A stretch of 64,000 bases of DNA, from the NCBI GenBank assembly GCA_958295665.1, contig OY282560.1:87706311-87770310 (forward strand), in the 5' to 3' direction. The position numbers and the translations under genes were made by a program. The notes below the pieces were generated by a model. The model saw only the letters and a list, made by a program, of their open reading frames with translations, did no database searches and had not been told where the DNA came from. This document shows positions 24,396 to 40,399 of this stretch, in pieces (the stretch's first letter is position 1; each line of letters opens with the position of its first letter). The DNA is from Tipula vernalis (taxonomy: Eukaryota > Arthropoda > Insecta > Diptera > Tipulidae).

Positions 24396-24607
24396 TACAC
24401 TTACCAAAAGGAAAAACTAGAAAATTTCAACAACGCTAAAAATATTAAAAACGTGCGCGGTATATGTAACCGAAGATTAATGAAGCGAAACACAACAAGA
24501 GCAAATTTAAATAACGAGTCATTTCTCTTACGCTCTTCATTTTTATCAATACATTTACAATATACAATTTACTTTAAATATATTCTCAGTTTCTCACACA
24601 CTTAGTA

Positions 24608-25715
24608 CAGGGTCGGCCATCTGTTAGTCCATCTTTTTCTATTTGTAAATATAAAACGCACATTTTGGGATGGAAAGTCAAATTTTTTTTATTGATAATG
24701 AAAGGTGGTTCTATGCCATTTATGTATGAAAAACAATATCGTTCATATGCAAACCATGGCTTAGTTTACATGCCTGCATCCAAACATCAAAATTTTCGAT
24801 GACTTTTTCCAATAAAAGCGGACCAATGACCTCAATTTCAGCTCGAATGTTGTTTTTAAGTTGTTGAATTGTTTGTGGATGATTAGCATAAATCTTACCT
24901 TTCAAATAACCCCACAAAACATAATCAAGTGGTGTTAAATCCGGGCTTATTGGTGGCCAAGGAACGTCACAATTTCTTGAAATTCTGCGATCAGCAAATT
25001 TTGTTGACAATAAATAGATTGTTGCACGATTTGCGTGGCATGTCGCTCCGTTTTGTTAAAACCAAAGGTCGTTGACACGCAATACATTCAATTCACTGTA
25101 AGGGCATTTTCCTATTCGTTTTCAAAGAAAAACGCCCCAATGATCCCACAAGCCCATAAACCACACCAAACAGTGACTCTTGGAGGATGAAGTTCTGCTT
25201 CGTGAATAACATGAGGATTCTCCGCTCCCCAAATTCGAGAATTTTGCTTATTGACTTACTCATTAAGATGAAAATGAGCTTCATCGCTAAAGATGATTTT
25301 TGATGAAACACTTTCATTTCGTTCAAGCATCCAATTAACAAAACGACGACGAGTTAATTAAATGGTCTGCTGTCGTAATGTGGTTCGTGAAATGTTTAGT
25401 TCTGGTGAACGATACCTGGTTGATGTGCTTGGTTCATTTTGAACACTTTCACTAACAGCTGAACTAGTTTCTTCAAAACGATCAATAATTTGCAAATTGC
25501 ACGCTCAGTAGGACGTCCATGTCGACCAAAACTCTCTAATTTACGAAATGTTGTTGTTTTTGAACGATTATTTTTTCCATGACGATAAATAATGACTCCA
25601 TTATGATAAATGGCATATTTTTGACTTTTCATAAGACAAAGAATTTTTTAGAACAGATAACATTAAGTACTAAAATTCATTGATTGAAAAAAGGACCAAC
25701 AGATGGCCCACCCTG
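24608..25715 (-). mobile_element. mariner/Tc1-superfamily element with both ends
   Basis: The left end CAGGGTCGGCCATCTGTTAG and right end (inverted) CAGGGTGGGCCATCTGTTGG are flanked by TA on both sides (24606-24607 and 25716-25717). The length of 1108 bp is close to that of a single-gene mariner-type element. Carries a decayed transposase on the minus strand. Confidence 0.9.
24720..25632 (-). pseudogene. mariner-like transposase, frameshifted
   Basis: Fragments in order on the minus strand: ESFGRHGRPTERAICKL (25560-25500), SSKIIFSDEAHFHLN with the first Asp (near 25290), HPPRVTVWCGLWACG, then CDVPWPPISPDLTPLDYVLWG with the terminal acidic residue in PLDY, and a C-terminus ending near 24720. 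This is the common insect D-L-T-P-L-D-Y-F-L-W-G mariner-type lineage. Stops interrupt the frame near 25340 and 25260, and one or two frameshifts are needed. Not functional. Confidence 0.85.
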
Positions 25716-25889
25716 TATTACGACTATTCAGGTAGCATAAAGAAGAAAATATCTTTGCAATACAAAAGAACTACCACCAATAGAAATTCTATAGTTTATT
25801 ATAGATATAAATTATTGCTGCACTACTACATTCATGTATAAAAATCACTGAACAAATTTGAAATTTATAATTTCGTTTTTTTTTCGGTA

Positions 25890-28320
25890 GAAGTGAAACT
25901 TTCCGAAATCTAAGCAGCGAGAGAATGAGACGAATGCATTATCAGGAGTGGGATAATTTGAGGGTTTATTCATCATAATACAAACAATTTTATTATTCCG
26001 ACTCCATGTTTTATATTTCGACGAATGACACGAACGGCTTATGGTAACTAAAATAGGACACGAATGCTCTACTTTGAATTCTATCAACATATCATTGAAA
26101 GACTGCGTCGATAACAGTTTTTGATCGCGTTGTCGATTTAGTACGACTGCTGCACATTTTTAAATTTAATTCTATATTGAGGAATTGAATCAAAGGGAAC
26201 GCCGTATCTAATGCAAAATTCAGCGTGTACTTTATTAAATCCTCGAAAAATGAGAATCGCCACAATAATTACAAATGTGTCATGGTCTAATCTGCTTTCG
26301 CAAGCACATATTTCTCAATATGTAGAAACCTGAACCGACAAGGATTCTGGTTGAAGTGCATTGATGTCAATTTGTGGGATGACAATACGGGTTCTATCAT
26401 TTACATTATGGTAGATTGCAACGCCACCTGCCGAACGATATTATCGAAATTTGGAATCTCTACAATGTTGTCATTATCCACCCACGTCTCCGAAAAAATC
26501 AGAAAATTCGACGACGATGATATTTTGTCTAATTGAAGATCTTGTACACGAGCACGTAAACTTTGCCAGTTGAAGGTAAATAGTGACAATCCTTTCCTTG
26601 TATTTATGAAATCAAATAAAAATTTCTCAATAGTCTCAAGTCGATTCAGGTTCAGCCTTTGAAATTCAGCTCGCAATTCCAGTGTGGATACCGTTGCTCT
26701 TCGACCATGATAAAATTTTTTATCATTTTTTTTCGAAATAATATGTAACCCTTGAATCGATGTTACTGTTGTGTTATTGAGCATGTGTTTTATCATATTC
26801 GTATACAATTTCATCAAATGTACCTCCCTGGTACTTATGAATTGTTATTGCACAGGCAGAGACTAGTGGACACTGTTTTATTAGGCACTAATGGTATAGA
26901 GAATGTTCTCCGATCGACTGGTACTGCCAGTCGACTAAGATTGTGCCTTTGTATTAATGCCGCTGCCTTTCTTCGGATTTTTTCACCAGTTTTGGGAGAA
27001 CCAGGGCATTCCAGCCATAAACGACCTATCTCTCCTTTGTTGTTATGTTCGATATAAATCAATTTTCCTGTCGCACCATTCGCCAATCCATCTGATATGT
27101 CGATATTAGTTGTTATGATGGATAGTTTATTTACATATAACCAATGTTATGTCATAAGGCAAACCTCCTGTATCAATTGTTGACATTTTGTGTAATTTTT
27201 TGATGCATGAAAGTGTGCTTTTCAACACTCTGACAACCAATATACACATCCGTTGCTTGTGAAATGACATTTTCGACTGCAGAATTTAAAACTTTATTAT
27301 TGTATTCCGTAACTGAATGGTTATCGAAGAACAATCGTATACAGTGTGGACAAATTCTATCAGCCTCTTCTTCGGAGTAAAATCGTAAATCGTAAAAATC
27401 GTTCTCATGTAACAGCTGTCCATCACCAATTTTTGTTAATATTGTTGAAAAAGTTCGGTTGGCTTGTCGCATTACTTCGCTGAGTTCAAAGAATTTCATT
27501 CCTCGCCTTAGTGTTGGACGTTGGACCTGCTATTTGTCGCTTGATTTGTTTGTAAATCGGAGTAGCGCAAACCGGCGGTATTTGACGTAGATCGCCAATC
27601 AAAATTACATCTAATCCTCCAAAATTGTCTTGAAAGTTACCGGTGATTTGTTTTAATCTCGAATCTATTTGAGACAACAACTCGGCTCCAATCATACTTT
27701 TTTTTTTTTTTAAACTATGCAATCTTTTCTGGGGCTCAAGGCACTCCCAACTCTTTCGCAGTTAATTTTACCGTCCTACTTTACGCAGTATTAGCCAAAT
27801 CGAGGACGTACGGCTATAGACCCGCTTTGTATAAACCACCTGCACATTGCATTGCTTCATGCCAACCTATAGTGCTGACATGAAAGGTGGGTCGGCCCAT
27901 GGATTCTGCACTCTCAACAGGGGTCATAGTTGTGTTCATCGTCATCACCGATCGTAATCAGATGATGAAAAATCCCTTTTGCATCCCGCCCCTATCGGGA
28001 TTCGAACCCGGTACCTCCCGATCCAAACGCCGCAGCTTTAACCACTGCGCCGTTTGCTCGGTTCCAATCATACTGATTTCATCGATAATCAAAACGCGAA
28101 CGTATTTAAATAGTGATCTATATTCTATATTGCTGTGCCACTTCAATTGACAAAGGAAGCAACTTTGAAAGACTTATTTTTAGTGCTGTGTGTATCGTTG
28201 TCCCCCAAGCGCAAGTGATATAAGCGTTCCAAAATCCATCGTTAACAGCATACAGATTTTAAATTTCCATCCATAGTCTGATCACAAACGTTTTACCGCA
28301 TTCGGCAGGGCCCGTAAAAA
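25890..28320 (-). pseudogene. Helitron fragment: Pif1-like helicase plus C-terminal endonuclease
   Basis: Minus strand, N to C. GPAECGKTFVIRL near 28310 is the Walker A motif. VRVLIIDEISMIG (near 28090) is Walker B, interrupted by a SINE. After the SINE come AELLSQIDSRLKQIT, GGLDVILIGDLRQIPPV and LSEVMRQANRTFSTIL (27722-27430). NGATGKLIYIEH (27086) follows, then RRATVSTLELRAEFQRL and SLFTFNWQSLRARVQDLQLD...SETWV (26800-26480), the start of an AP-endonuclease-like domain. That domain ends near 25980 with IDAVFQ, then SYFSYHKPFVSF. The Rep part is missing: similarity stops at 28320. A helicase followed by an endonuclease indicates an EN-bearing (Helentron-like) Helitron. Several frame breaks. 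Confidence 0.8.
27699..28062 (-). mobile_element. tRNA-derived SINE, copy 2, with 12 bp target duplication
   Basis: The minus-strand head reads CCGAGCAAACGGCGCAGTGG, then TTAAAGCTGCGG, and later GGGTTCGAATCCCG, a consensus RNA polymerase III B box. The body matches the copy at 7073-7402. The tail is a T-run at 27699-27711 on the plus strand. TCCAATCATACT flanks both sides (27687-27698 and 28063-28074). The insertion sits inside the DEISMIG helicase motif. Pol III promoter boxes and the A tail identify it as a LINE-mobilised SINE. Confidence 0.95.
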
Positions 28321-28840
28321 TAATAAAAAAAAAAAATTATTATAATTTTCCCAAAGCTTTGTAACACGCAGGCGCACAACTTTTTAACTAAAAATCTATA
28401 AAAAAATATTTAGCTCTGCCTATTTATGCGGAGCTGCTATCCGGAGCTGGTATCGGGAGCAAAGGGAAATTTGATTTTTTTTTTGTACAACCCTAGAAAT
28501 TGTGGCAAACTTCATTTTGGTTTAAAAATGTTGATGTATGTCAAATTCAAATGTCATCGACGTGAAAAGTTATCTGAATAATAAATACTTATTTAAATAA
28601 GTATTTAAAATTTATTCGTGTACTGGATCGTCTTCATTTTCTTCCACAACTTCTATTAATTACTGAAATAAAATATGATTTATTAAATATTTTCAATTTG
28701 TTTACAGCATACGCATATATACTTAAATGAATGCATATTTAAATGGACGTAGTTTTAACCACTACATAAAAAACTGACAAAAAAATTTATGGTTTAATTT
28801 AATTTTTCTACGGGCATACGTAAATAAGGGGATTTTAAAA
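28321..28840. other. No recognisable gene
   Basis: AT-rich DNA beyond the break point of the Helitron fragment; no ORF or terminal repeat identified. Confidence 0.45.
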
Positions 28841-28842
28841 TA

Positions 28843-29040
28843 CAGGTAACCTTCGAAGAACACGATTAATTCGTTCCGTGTTGTTTCAAACCGTGAGCAA
28901 GAGAATACATATGTATTTTATTCTTTTTCAAAAGAATAACTCGAAAATCGTTTAGTTTGAAACCATGTAATTCGGAGGAAGGTATCCTTGTTCCTCGAAA
29001 CTCGTATTCTTCAAGTAGCGTGTTCTTCGGGGGTTACCTG
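28843..29040. mobile_element. 198 bp Tc1/mariner-type MITE
   Basis: The left end CAGGTAACCTTCGAAGAACA and right end (inverted) CAGGTAACCCCCGAAGAACA are flanked by TA (28841-28842 and 29041-29042). The arms extend inward imperfectly (CTCGAAAATCG / TCCTCGAAACTCG), so the whole element can fold back. Confidence 0.85.
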
Positions 29041-29201
29041 TAAATTATTTTGTGTTGTATATTCCTCATTTTTGATTTTTTACGCCTGGACATGACCAAG
29101 AAACACAAACAAATTTGTTTTGATTTTGTTGATTGTTTTGAAGGCGACACAAAAATTTTAAACAATAGTGATGTTAGTGATAACATTCAGGCATTCATTT
29201 C

Positions 29202-34206
<5,005 letters not shown>

Positions 34207-34285
<79 letters not shown>
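34207..34285. repeat. (TA)n array, segment 3
   Basis: About 40 TA units. Together with 29204-29334 and 30997-31213 this is probably one original array split by two insertions. Confidence 0.95.
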
Positions 34286-34288
<3 letters not shown>

Positions 34289-34984
34289 AGACTGACCTAA
34301 AAAAAAGCACATTTCAATTTTTGACGGGATTGTTCATGAAAACCTTTCAGTACATATAAAAATAATTCCCTGAAGTTCTTATTGAAAAATATTTAAATTT
34401 ATCTCTAGTTACCGATTTATGAACGTTATATCATTAGTTTAATACTGCTATTTTCAAACTGACCATTCTACGAAAATGAATACTTGATATTTGGTTTTAT
34501 CATCCTGTATTATGTTTTGTGATCCGCTGAACACGATGGGTCAAATTATTTTGCTCTGCGGAAGCAATTTTCTGAGATATGAGCAAAATAACCCACAGAA
34601 ATCCTGAAAAAAATTAAAAATTTCGCGTTAAATCGCTAATGTCTAACAGAAACGATTTTTTGAAAAGACGGGAAGTAGAGGATTTCATACTCTTTATTTG
34701 TTCGAATAATACTGAACAAACAACGTTTTGTAAAAGTGGATAGTTATCGATGCCTGGCAAAAAAAAAATAGTAATACATACGAATAAAATAAATATTTTA
34801 CTATATCGTTTACCCAATATCGTGTTTGCCACAGTTGTTTTTTCTAAGCATGTTTTGAAGTAAATATTGTTCATTTGAAAGAAGCCTTGGTAAATTTAAA
34901 TTATCGTAATAATTCTTCCTACTGGCTACTTGAGTCTGCATTACACGATTTTTCTGGAAGTACGTCTACTAATAATTTACAGGT
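34286..34984. other. Probable 5' non-coding part of a second CFDTT-family element
   Basis: Begins TTTTAGACTGACCTAAAAA directly after (TA)n, a possible diverged terminal repeat (compare TTTAGGGTGGTCC at 31213). Otherwise AT-rich without ORFs. It precedes the plus-strand transposase fragment. Confidence 0.4.
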
Positions 34985-35705
34985 GTTTCAGAAAGTGCTT
35001 TTGTTATTACTACAGAGTTATTAAAAGTGTGGAAGAATTCCGGTGTATCGATTATGACACATAGTTATGTTGTGACGAAATTAAAAACACTATATCAAGA
35101 ATGTTTATCTTTAAAGAAAAATAAAACTTTTAAATATAGTAAAACCATCCAACAAAGAAACTTATTCATAGATAAATTGTATAAGGAATTTGATGTCAGA
35201 TCGAAAACGAAAGTTGAATCAACAACACTACATAGTATAACGTACGATAAAGATCATAAAGAAAGTTGTATGACTTTAATTAATTATATATGTAATGACA
35301 GCGACATCTGCTTTGAGTCAGATTCATCAAATGAGTTGTACGTTCCACCAGCAAAAAAGCCGGCTAAATTTCAAAACAAAAATATTTTAAATGCTGTTGT
35401 ATCAAATTCATTAGATCGTACTAAAATGTTTTCTAGAGGTGCCACTCTTATGATTTCAGTAGTGAGTTCAACATACGGAGTTGATATTAGTAATATCCCA
35501 TGTTCGCGTGAAACTGTTCGAAGACGTCGACTGAAAGAACGATTTGAAATAGGTGAAAAATTAAAACAAGGTTTTGATGCTAAAAATTTCTGTCACTAGG
35601 ATGGTAAGTTACTAAAAAATATGAAATCACAAAAAATAAAGACCAAATTTTAGGAGTGCCTGAATTGACATCGTCAACTGGTGAAGCCCAAGGAGAGTGG
35701 TTGTA
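34985..35705 (+). pseudogene. CFDTT-family transposase fragment, second copy
   Basis: The plus frame gives TELLKVWKNSGVSIMTHSYV, then KLKTLYQECLSLKKNK, aligning with the helical N-terminal region of the 33750 transposase. It continues through a charged middle to SRETVRRRRLKERFE. The frame then meets a TAG (35597-35599) at the Trp position of the HWDGKLL motif; DGKLLKNM follows, then LGVPELTSSTGEAQ in a shifted frame. Similarity ends abruptly near 35705. The CFDTT region and C-terminus are missing. Orientation is opposite to the neighbouring full element, so it is not a simple duplication. Confidence 0.75.
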
Positions 35706-35934
35706 GACACAGGGATTTTTGGTTTTACGGAAAAGGTTACAATTTTTTTGGATTTGTTTTTGATTTGTTTATAACAAGAAACATTGTATTGAAAAAATGT
35801 AAAAACACTTTTGAAAATGAACCCGAAGTGAGTCCGAAAGCTCAAGTTAATTTTAAAAAATTAAAATAATATAGCCCAAAATCATTTAAATGATTTTAAG
35901 TACAACATTTTAATGAAAATATAACAAAAAAATT

Positions 35935-36180
35935 GAAGGTGTGGCCTACACACGACTTTCTTTTACGAACAGAGAATTTTGAGAAACTTATTATGCACAT
36001 TTCTTACAAATTTATTCTTTTGTATTTTTTATAAATTTTTTTTGGAAATAGGTTTTCGCGTAATCCTGATTCTTTTTGAAATATTTGCAAAATAAATTTT
36101 CTGGCCCACGGGATTGGCCAGTTACGGCTGGCCGTTTCGCACTAAAATTCACTGGGACATCCCAATTTTTTATTAAAGCT
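35935..36180. repeat. Dispersed repeat B, copy 2
   Basis: The inverse of 10145-10370: TTTACGAACAGAGAATTTTG, then AAATAAATTTTCTGGCC and TAAAATTCACTG. It lies directly next to the satellite-like copy at 36199. Confidence 0.75.
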
Positions 36181-36198
36181 TAAATATGAAGTATTTTT

Positions 36199-36690
36199 TC
36201 TGTGTAAGCTAATTTTACATTTTTAATTTTTTTAACCGGTGATCAGACCATTTTAAATGTGTTTTTATTAACACGTAGAAGTATATTAGTATTTACGAAC
36301 AATCATTCAGCGAAACCGACTAATAGACAGGATTCTATTTATTTAATTTTTTAATTTATATGATTTTAATATGTTCCGAAGATTGTAAGAGAATTCAATC
36401 CAGTTTCAAACTGATGAGCTTATGATTATGAAAAAATCAATCTTCTCATCAGGCCGCGGCGACTGGGCTGATTATACCATAATTTACATTCTATATATAC
36501 AGAATGTACTGTACGTTATGTACTAGCGAATCATACTAATACAGATAAATTCTCTTACAATTTTTTCTTCTTCACGACATTCACACAGCTCTATTTCTGT
36601 GTAAGCTAATTTAACTTTTTTAATTTTTTTAAATGTTCATTAATTCATGTAATTTTTAATATGCTACCGGTGATTAGACGATTTACGACA
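36199..36690 (-). repeat. ~397 bp satellite-like repeat, copy 2 (more than one unit)
   Basis: TCTGTGTAAGCTAATTT recurs at 36199 and 36596, and ACCGGTGAT(C/T)AGAC recurs near 36235 and 36667, giving a period of about 397 bp. The unit matches 5893-6304 in inverted orientation. The first unit lacks about 50 bp that are present in the second. Confidence 0.85.
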
Positions 36691-37738
36691 CAATAAACTT
36701 TTCCAGAGTTCCACTCTAGTGGAATTTGTTTTTTCCGTTTTCTCGTAAAGTTAGGGAATTTTTCACAATGGAATCGAGCCACATATCAAGTGTAATCTTA
36801 CAGTAATAAAAATTTAACACTCTTGAGGCAGTTCTTCAATTTTTCATCAAAAGAAACAAAAATATCAAAGTGCACCAAAATATTTTGAATAACTATAAAC
36901 GAGAAATCTGGATTTCATCAATTCAAACAAATTATTCTTGGAATACATCACGAACAAAAAAAACACTTTTATTTTTATTATTTTATCCTAAAAGGGAGAG
37001 GAAATAAATAAAATTCATCTTAATAACGAAAACGTGAAAATAATATCTTTATACATAAAACTTGTCGTTACCTCGATATACCCTAGTACGTACAAACAAT
37101 CACAAAGAAATCAGAATCAAAAATAATTCAGAAAAACATAAAAACCAAATCACAATTTCCCCCCTTTACTCTGTAAGTTAACCTATTTTGTACCGTAACC
37201 CTTCTATGCTAAAAAAAAAGGGAAACCAATTATCCACAACAACCTTGGAGCATTAAACAAAATAAGATTTTTTGTTCACAATCATCATGTTTCAAATAAT
37301 TTCAATGCACAAAACAATTTAATTAATTAAGCAATAATTTCTACGGAATTTTTTTTTTGTATAATTTAGTATAGAGGTAGTTACACACAATACACACAGT
37401 TATCTGATATTGTAGTACATAAATACTTATCTATTCCCTTCACAATTTTTTTATTTTTTGGCATTTTAGTACTTTTTGGGTGTTAAATATAGGGGGAAAA
37501 AATAGCTGCTAAGCATAAAACCTATTAGGAATGAAAAAAAAAAAAAAAAATTAGAGAATTTTCTACTTATTGTGCTGTGTCGGAAAATTTATAGTTTCTA
37601 CGTGCTCATTCGTGGAAAAACAACCAATTTTTTTTTTGTTGTTTTTTTTTTTTATTCTGTATAATGATACGTTTTCCTATTTTTATTAATGGGACCGACT
37701 AAAATTGATGTCGAAGAATTAGTGTGATTTTTTGGTAT
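36691..37738. other. No recognisable gene
   Basis: AT-rich with poly(T) and poly(A) runs (37352-37360, 37535-37550, 37629-37655). No ORFs or terminal repeats seen. It forms the 3' flank of the Helitron. Confidence 0.45.
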
Positions 37739-37753
37739 ACTAGCAGCAAAGCC

Positions 37754-37773
37754 TGTCGGACGTCAGTCCGACA
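37754..37773 (-). other. Helitron 3' terminal hairpin
   Basis: Perfect 8 bp stem with a 4 nt loop, 10 nt before the terminal CTAG, the position where Helitrons carry their termination hairpin. Confidence 0.85.
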
Positions 37774-37840
37774 TTTTTCCAACAACATTTTTTGTAAAAG
37801 TAGCATCAGTCCTCTTATTAGATGTCCTTGATCTATTCGG

Positions 37841-38780
37841 TCAAGAATATTGATTTTGACATATTTGACGGCAACATATAACAGGCTCTGGCAAATAGCA
37901 ACAGGCAACAGGCTCTGGCAAATAAATATCAACCATATCTAAAGTTTGGCCTTGTGATTTGTTAATTGTCATTGCAAACGCCAGTTTAACTGGAAACTGT
38001 CTTCTTCTTGCATTCCTGAAGCAGCTTATTAATGTGCCTATCTTCATCATTTGCTTTATCTGCACATCAGTCTGCACTAAGACAATTTACTTCTTCGCCT
38101 TCAAGTATATCCAACACTTTCTGATTGATTTCATCAACTTCCGAGTTTTTAGAACATACCATAGTATAGCTCGGCTGGAATAACGTTCAATATCCAATAA
38201 TGGTTAATCTATCTCCAAAGATTTCTTTAATTAAAGAATCTTTGTTTATCATATTTTGAGGAATTTCTATTATATCATCAGGAAAGCCCATAATTGTTAT
38301 TTAATAATTCATTCAGGCCTGCTATTAGATGTATCGCCTTCTGTTGCTCAATAGCTGGATCAAACATTTCTTGCTGTTTAAACGCTGCATCATGAATTGG
38401 AGTTGGAAGATTAAAATTTCCGCAGTTTTTACCGTACAATATAAGGAGTTCTCAAAGTTGCTAAAGTATTTTCCCATGTATCATCATTGTTCATAAGTCC
38501 GCATCGCATACCGTCTTCTATAAAAGTAGTATGAACTATATACTCCATTTACAGTTTTAAGATTTTCAAAAGAAGTCGCACCACTAATATGAAGCATTAA
38601 CAATCTTAAGCAAAATCGTTTAGGATCGGCACCTAAACTAACATAATACATTCTGGGAAATTGTTTTTTTTTTTGCTCCTCATTGTCACAGTTTCCATTT
38701 CCTAGGTTTTTGAACCATACAGTTAATTTACAGCATCGTTATTTTCATTGAAATCTACGTCTTGTTCATTAGGAAGATTG
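37841..38780 (-). pseudogene. Helitron helicase segment (C-terminal part)
   Basis: Minus strand: FPRMYYVSLGADPKRFCLRLL, then ISGATSFENLKTVNGVY (38650-38540), a decayed middle, and finally [20 protein letters not shown] (near 37970), the conserved helicase motif before the Helitron C-terminus. LPEPV is duplicated just after it. The Walker A/B core is not recognisable between them, so an internal deletion is likely. Several stops and shifts. Confidence 0.75.
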
Positions 38781-39535
38781 CTCTTTAGGGTGACAGCAAA
38801 AATCGAAAAATGAGCTACCTCGGGAGCCTTTTGTTTTTTGTTTCATTATTATTTGAAACAACTCCTTTTAAGAATCAGCCAAATCCGATGAAGTTTAGAG
38901 GTGCCGCCCGGCGGATTTCTGATTTTTCGTCCAATTTTGGACATTGTGCTGGTTTATACTCCATAACTGGAAAACTAAGAGAGATAGAACAATAATCTAT
39001 ATGGCGCGGGAAATCTTATGAAATTTCCAATAATATAATGTATATTATTATCATTATTTTTAATAATATGTATTTAAACGAACATTACAATGTGAATTTT
39101 CAAATTTGCTGAACAAAATTACACCAAAAATCGTAGAGATCATCTGGAAAATGGTCGAAACGTAAAAAGAGTAACCTAGTCTTAAGCCAAATTGAATTAC
39201 AAAACTTTTTTGTTTTAAAATTTTTTTTTGGTTTCCTAACAAATTTTTGAGAAAACCGCAAAATCATAATTTCAAAACTAAGTGTAAAAATCGAAATTCC
39301 TCTTATCTAGTTTTTCATGCAATCAATTTCTTTGTTTAGATTTTTTTCAATGGCATGGAATGGCAATGCGTTATGTTTTACTTTGTTTGAAATCGTCATG
39401 GTTTCCATCATTAAAATTAATCTAATTAAAAGTGGATAAATTTAGTATTTATTTTAATCTCTTCCTTATTAAACATTGTAAAGTCACCTCCATATCAATT
39501 TGCACGGTCCAGCGTTAGAATATTTGTATAACAGC

Positions 39536-39794
39536 CAGTGATGGAAAACGTTATGTTTAACACACTACATAACGTTATGTGTAACGTTACCATAACGTTA
39601 TGTGTAACGTTATAAATTTTTAATATTTTTGTGTAGCCGACGAATTATGTAACGTTTTGACACAAATACGTTATGACATGAAAAAATAAAAAATAAAAAA
39701 AATATAAATTAAAAAAAAAAATTATAATAAATTATTATAATTATAACATAACGTTATATGTGTAACGTTACACAAATAACGTTTTCCATCACTG
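39536..39794. mobile_element. 259 bp hAT-type MITE with perfect 8 bp duplication
   Basis: Ends CAGTGATGGAAAACGTTAT on both sides (inverted at the right). The flanks are ATAACAGC at 39528-39535 and 39795-39802, a perfect 8 bp target duplication. The interior has at least eight AACGTTA(T) palindromes and an AT-rich core. Confidence 0.95.
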
Positions 39795-40399
39795 ATAACA
39801 GCAGAATATTTTATCAAGATTATAATTATAAATTTGTTATTTCTTAGTGAAACTTCGACGCAAAATGGTAAATTTTCTGGTTATACTTAAATGGAGAAAC
39901 TTTAAAAGTTTAATAAAATTTGTTTTACCTAGCTTTTACACCAAATAAACTTTTTATTTGATAAACATTTTTACTATTCAGAAATCATATTTTAGCTACT
40001 TATTAAATATATCTAGAATTTTTCCTGAAAACTTTGATCTAAATCAAACCATATAAAATTAACAAAAATTAAAATCCATGCAATTTGAGAATTTTGCTTC
40101 GAGCTTATTTTACTTCAATAACTTCGATAAAGAATTAGCTAATCGAACAAAAAAGTTTATTAAACAAGCAACATTTTAAATATTTTTTTATTGTGACGTT
40201 TGGCGCTCGTTAAACTAGATGTTGTTGTACAGCAAGAATATATTCACAATACAAAGTAGGTGGTCACAATACAAAGTAGGTGAAAAAATCAAAAAACTGT
40301 CAAAGTTTATCGAATGTACATATTTGCTGTATGTTTATTTGGTGTGGAAGCCGGGTTAATGTTAAGTTTTCATTTATATATTTTGTCTTCTTCTCTTCG

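Noticed and set aside
28000..28062. A tRNA gene suggested by the consensus B box and A-box-like sequence
   Set aside because: No cloverleaf acceptor pairing; the segment continues into a SINE body, ends in an A tail and has a target duplication.
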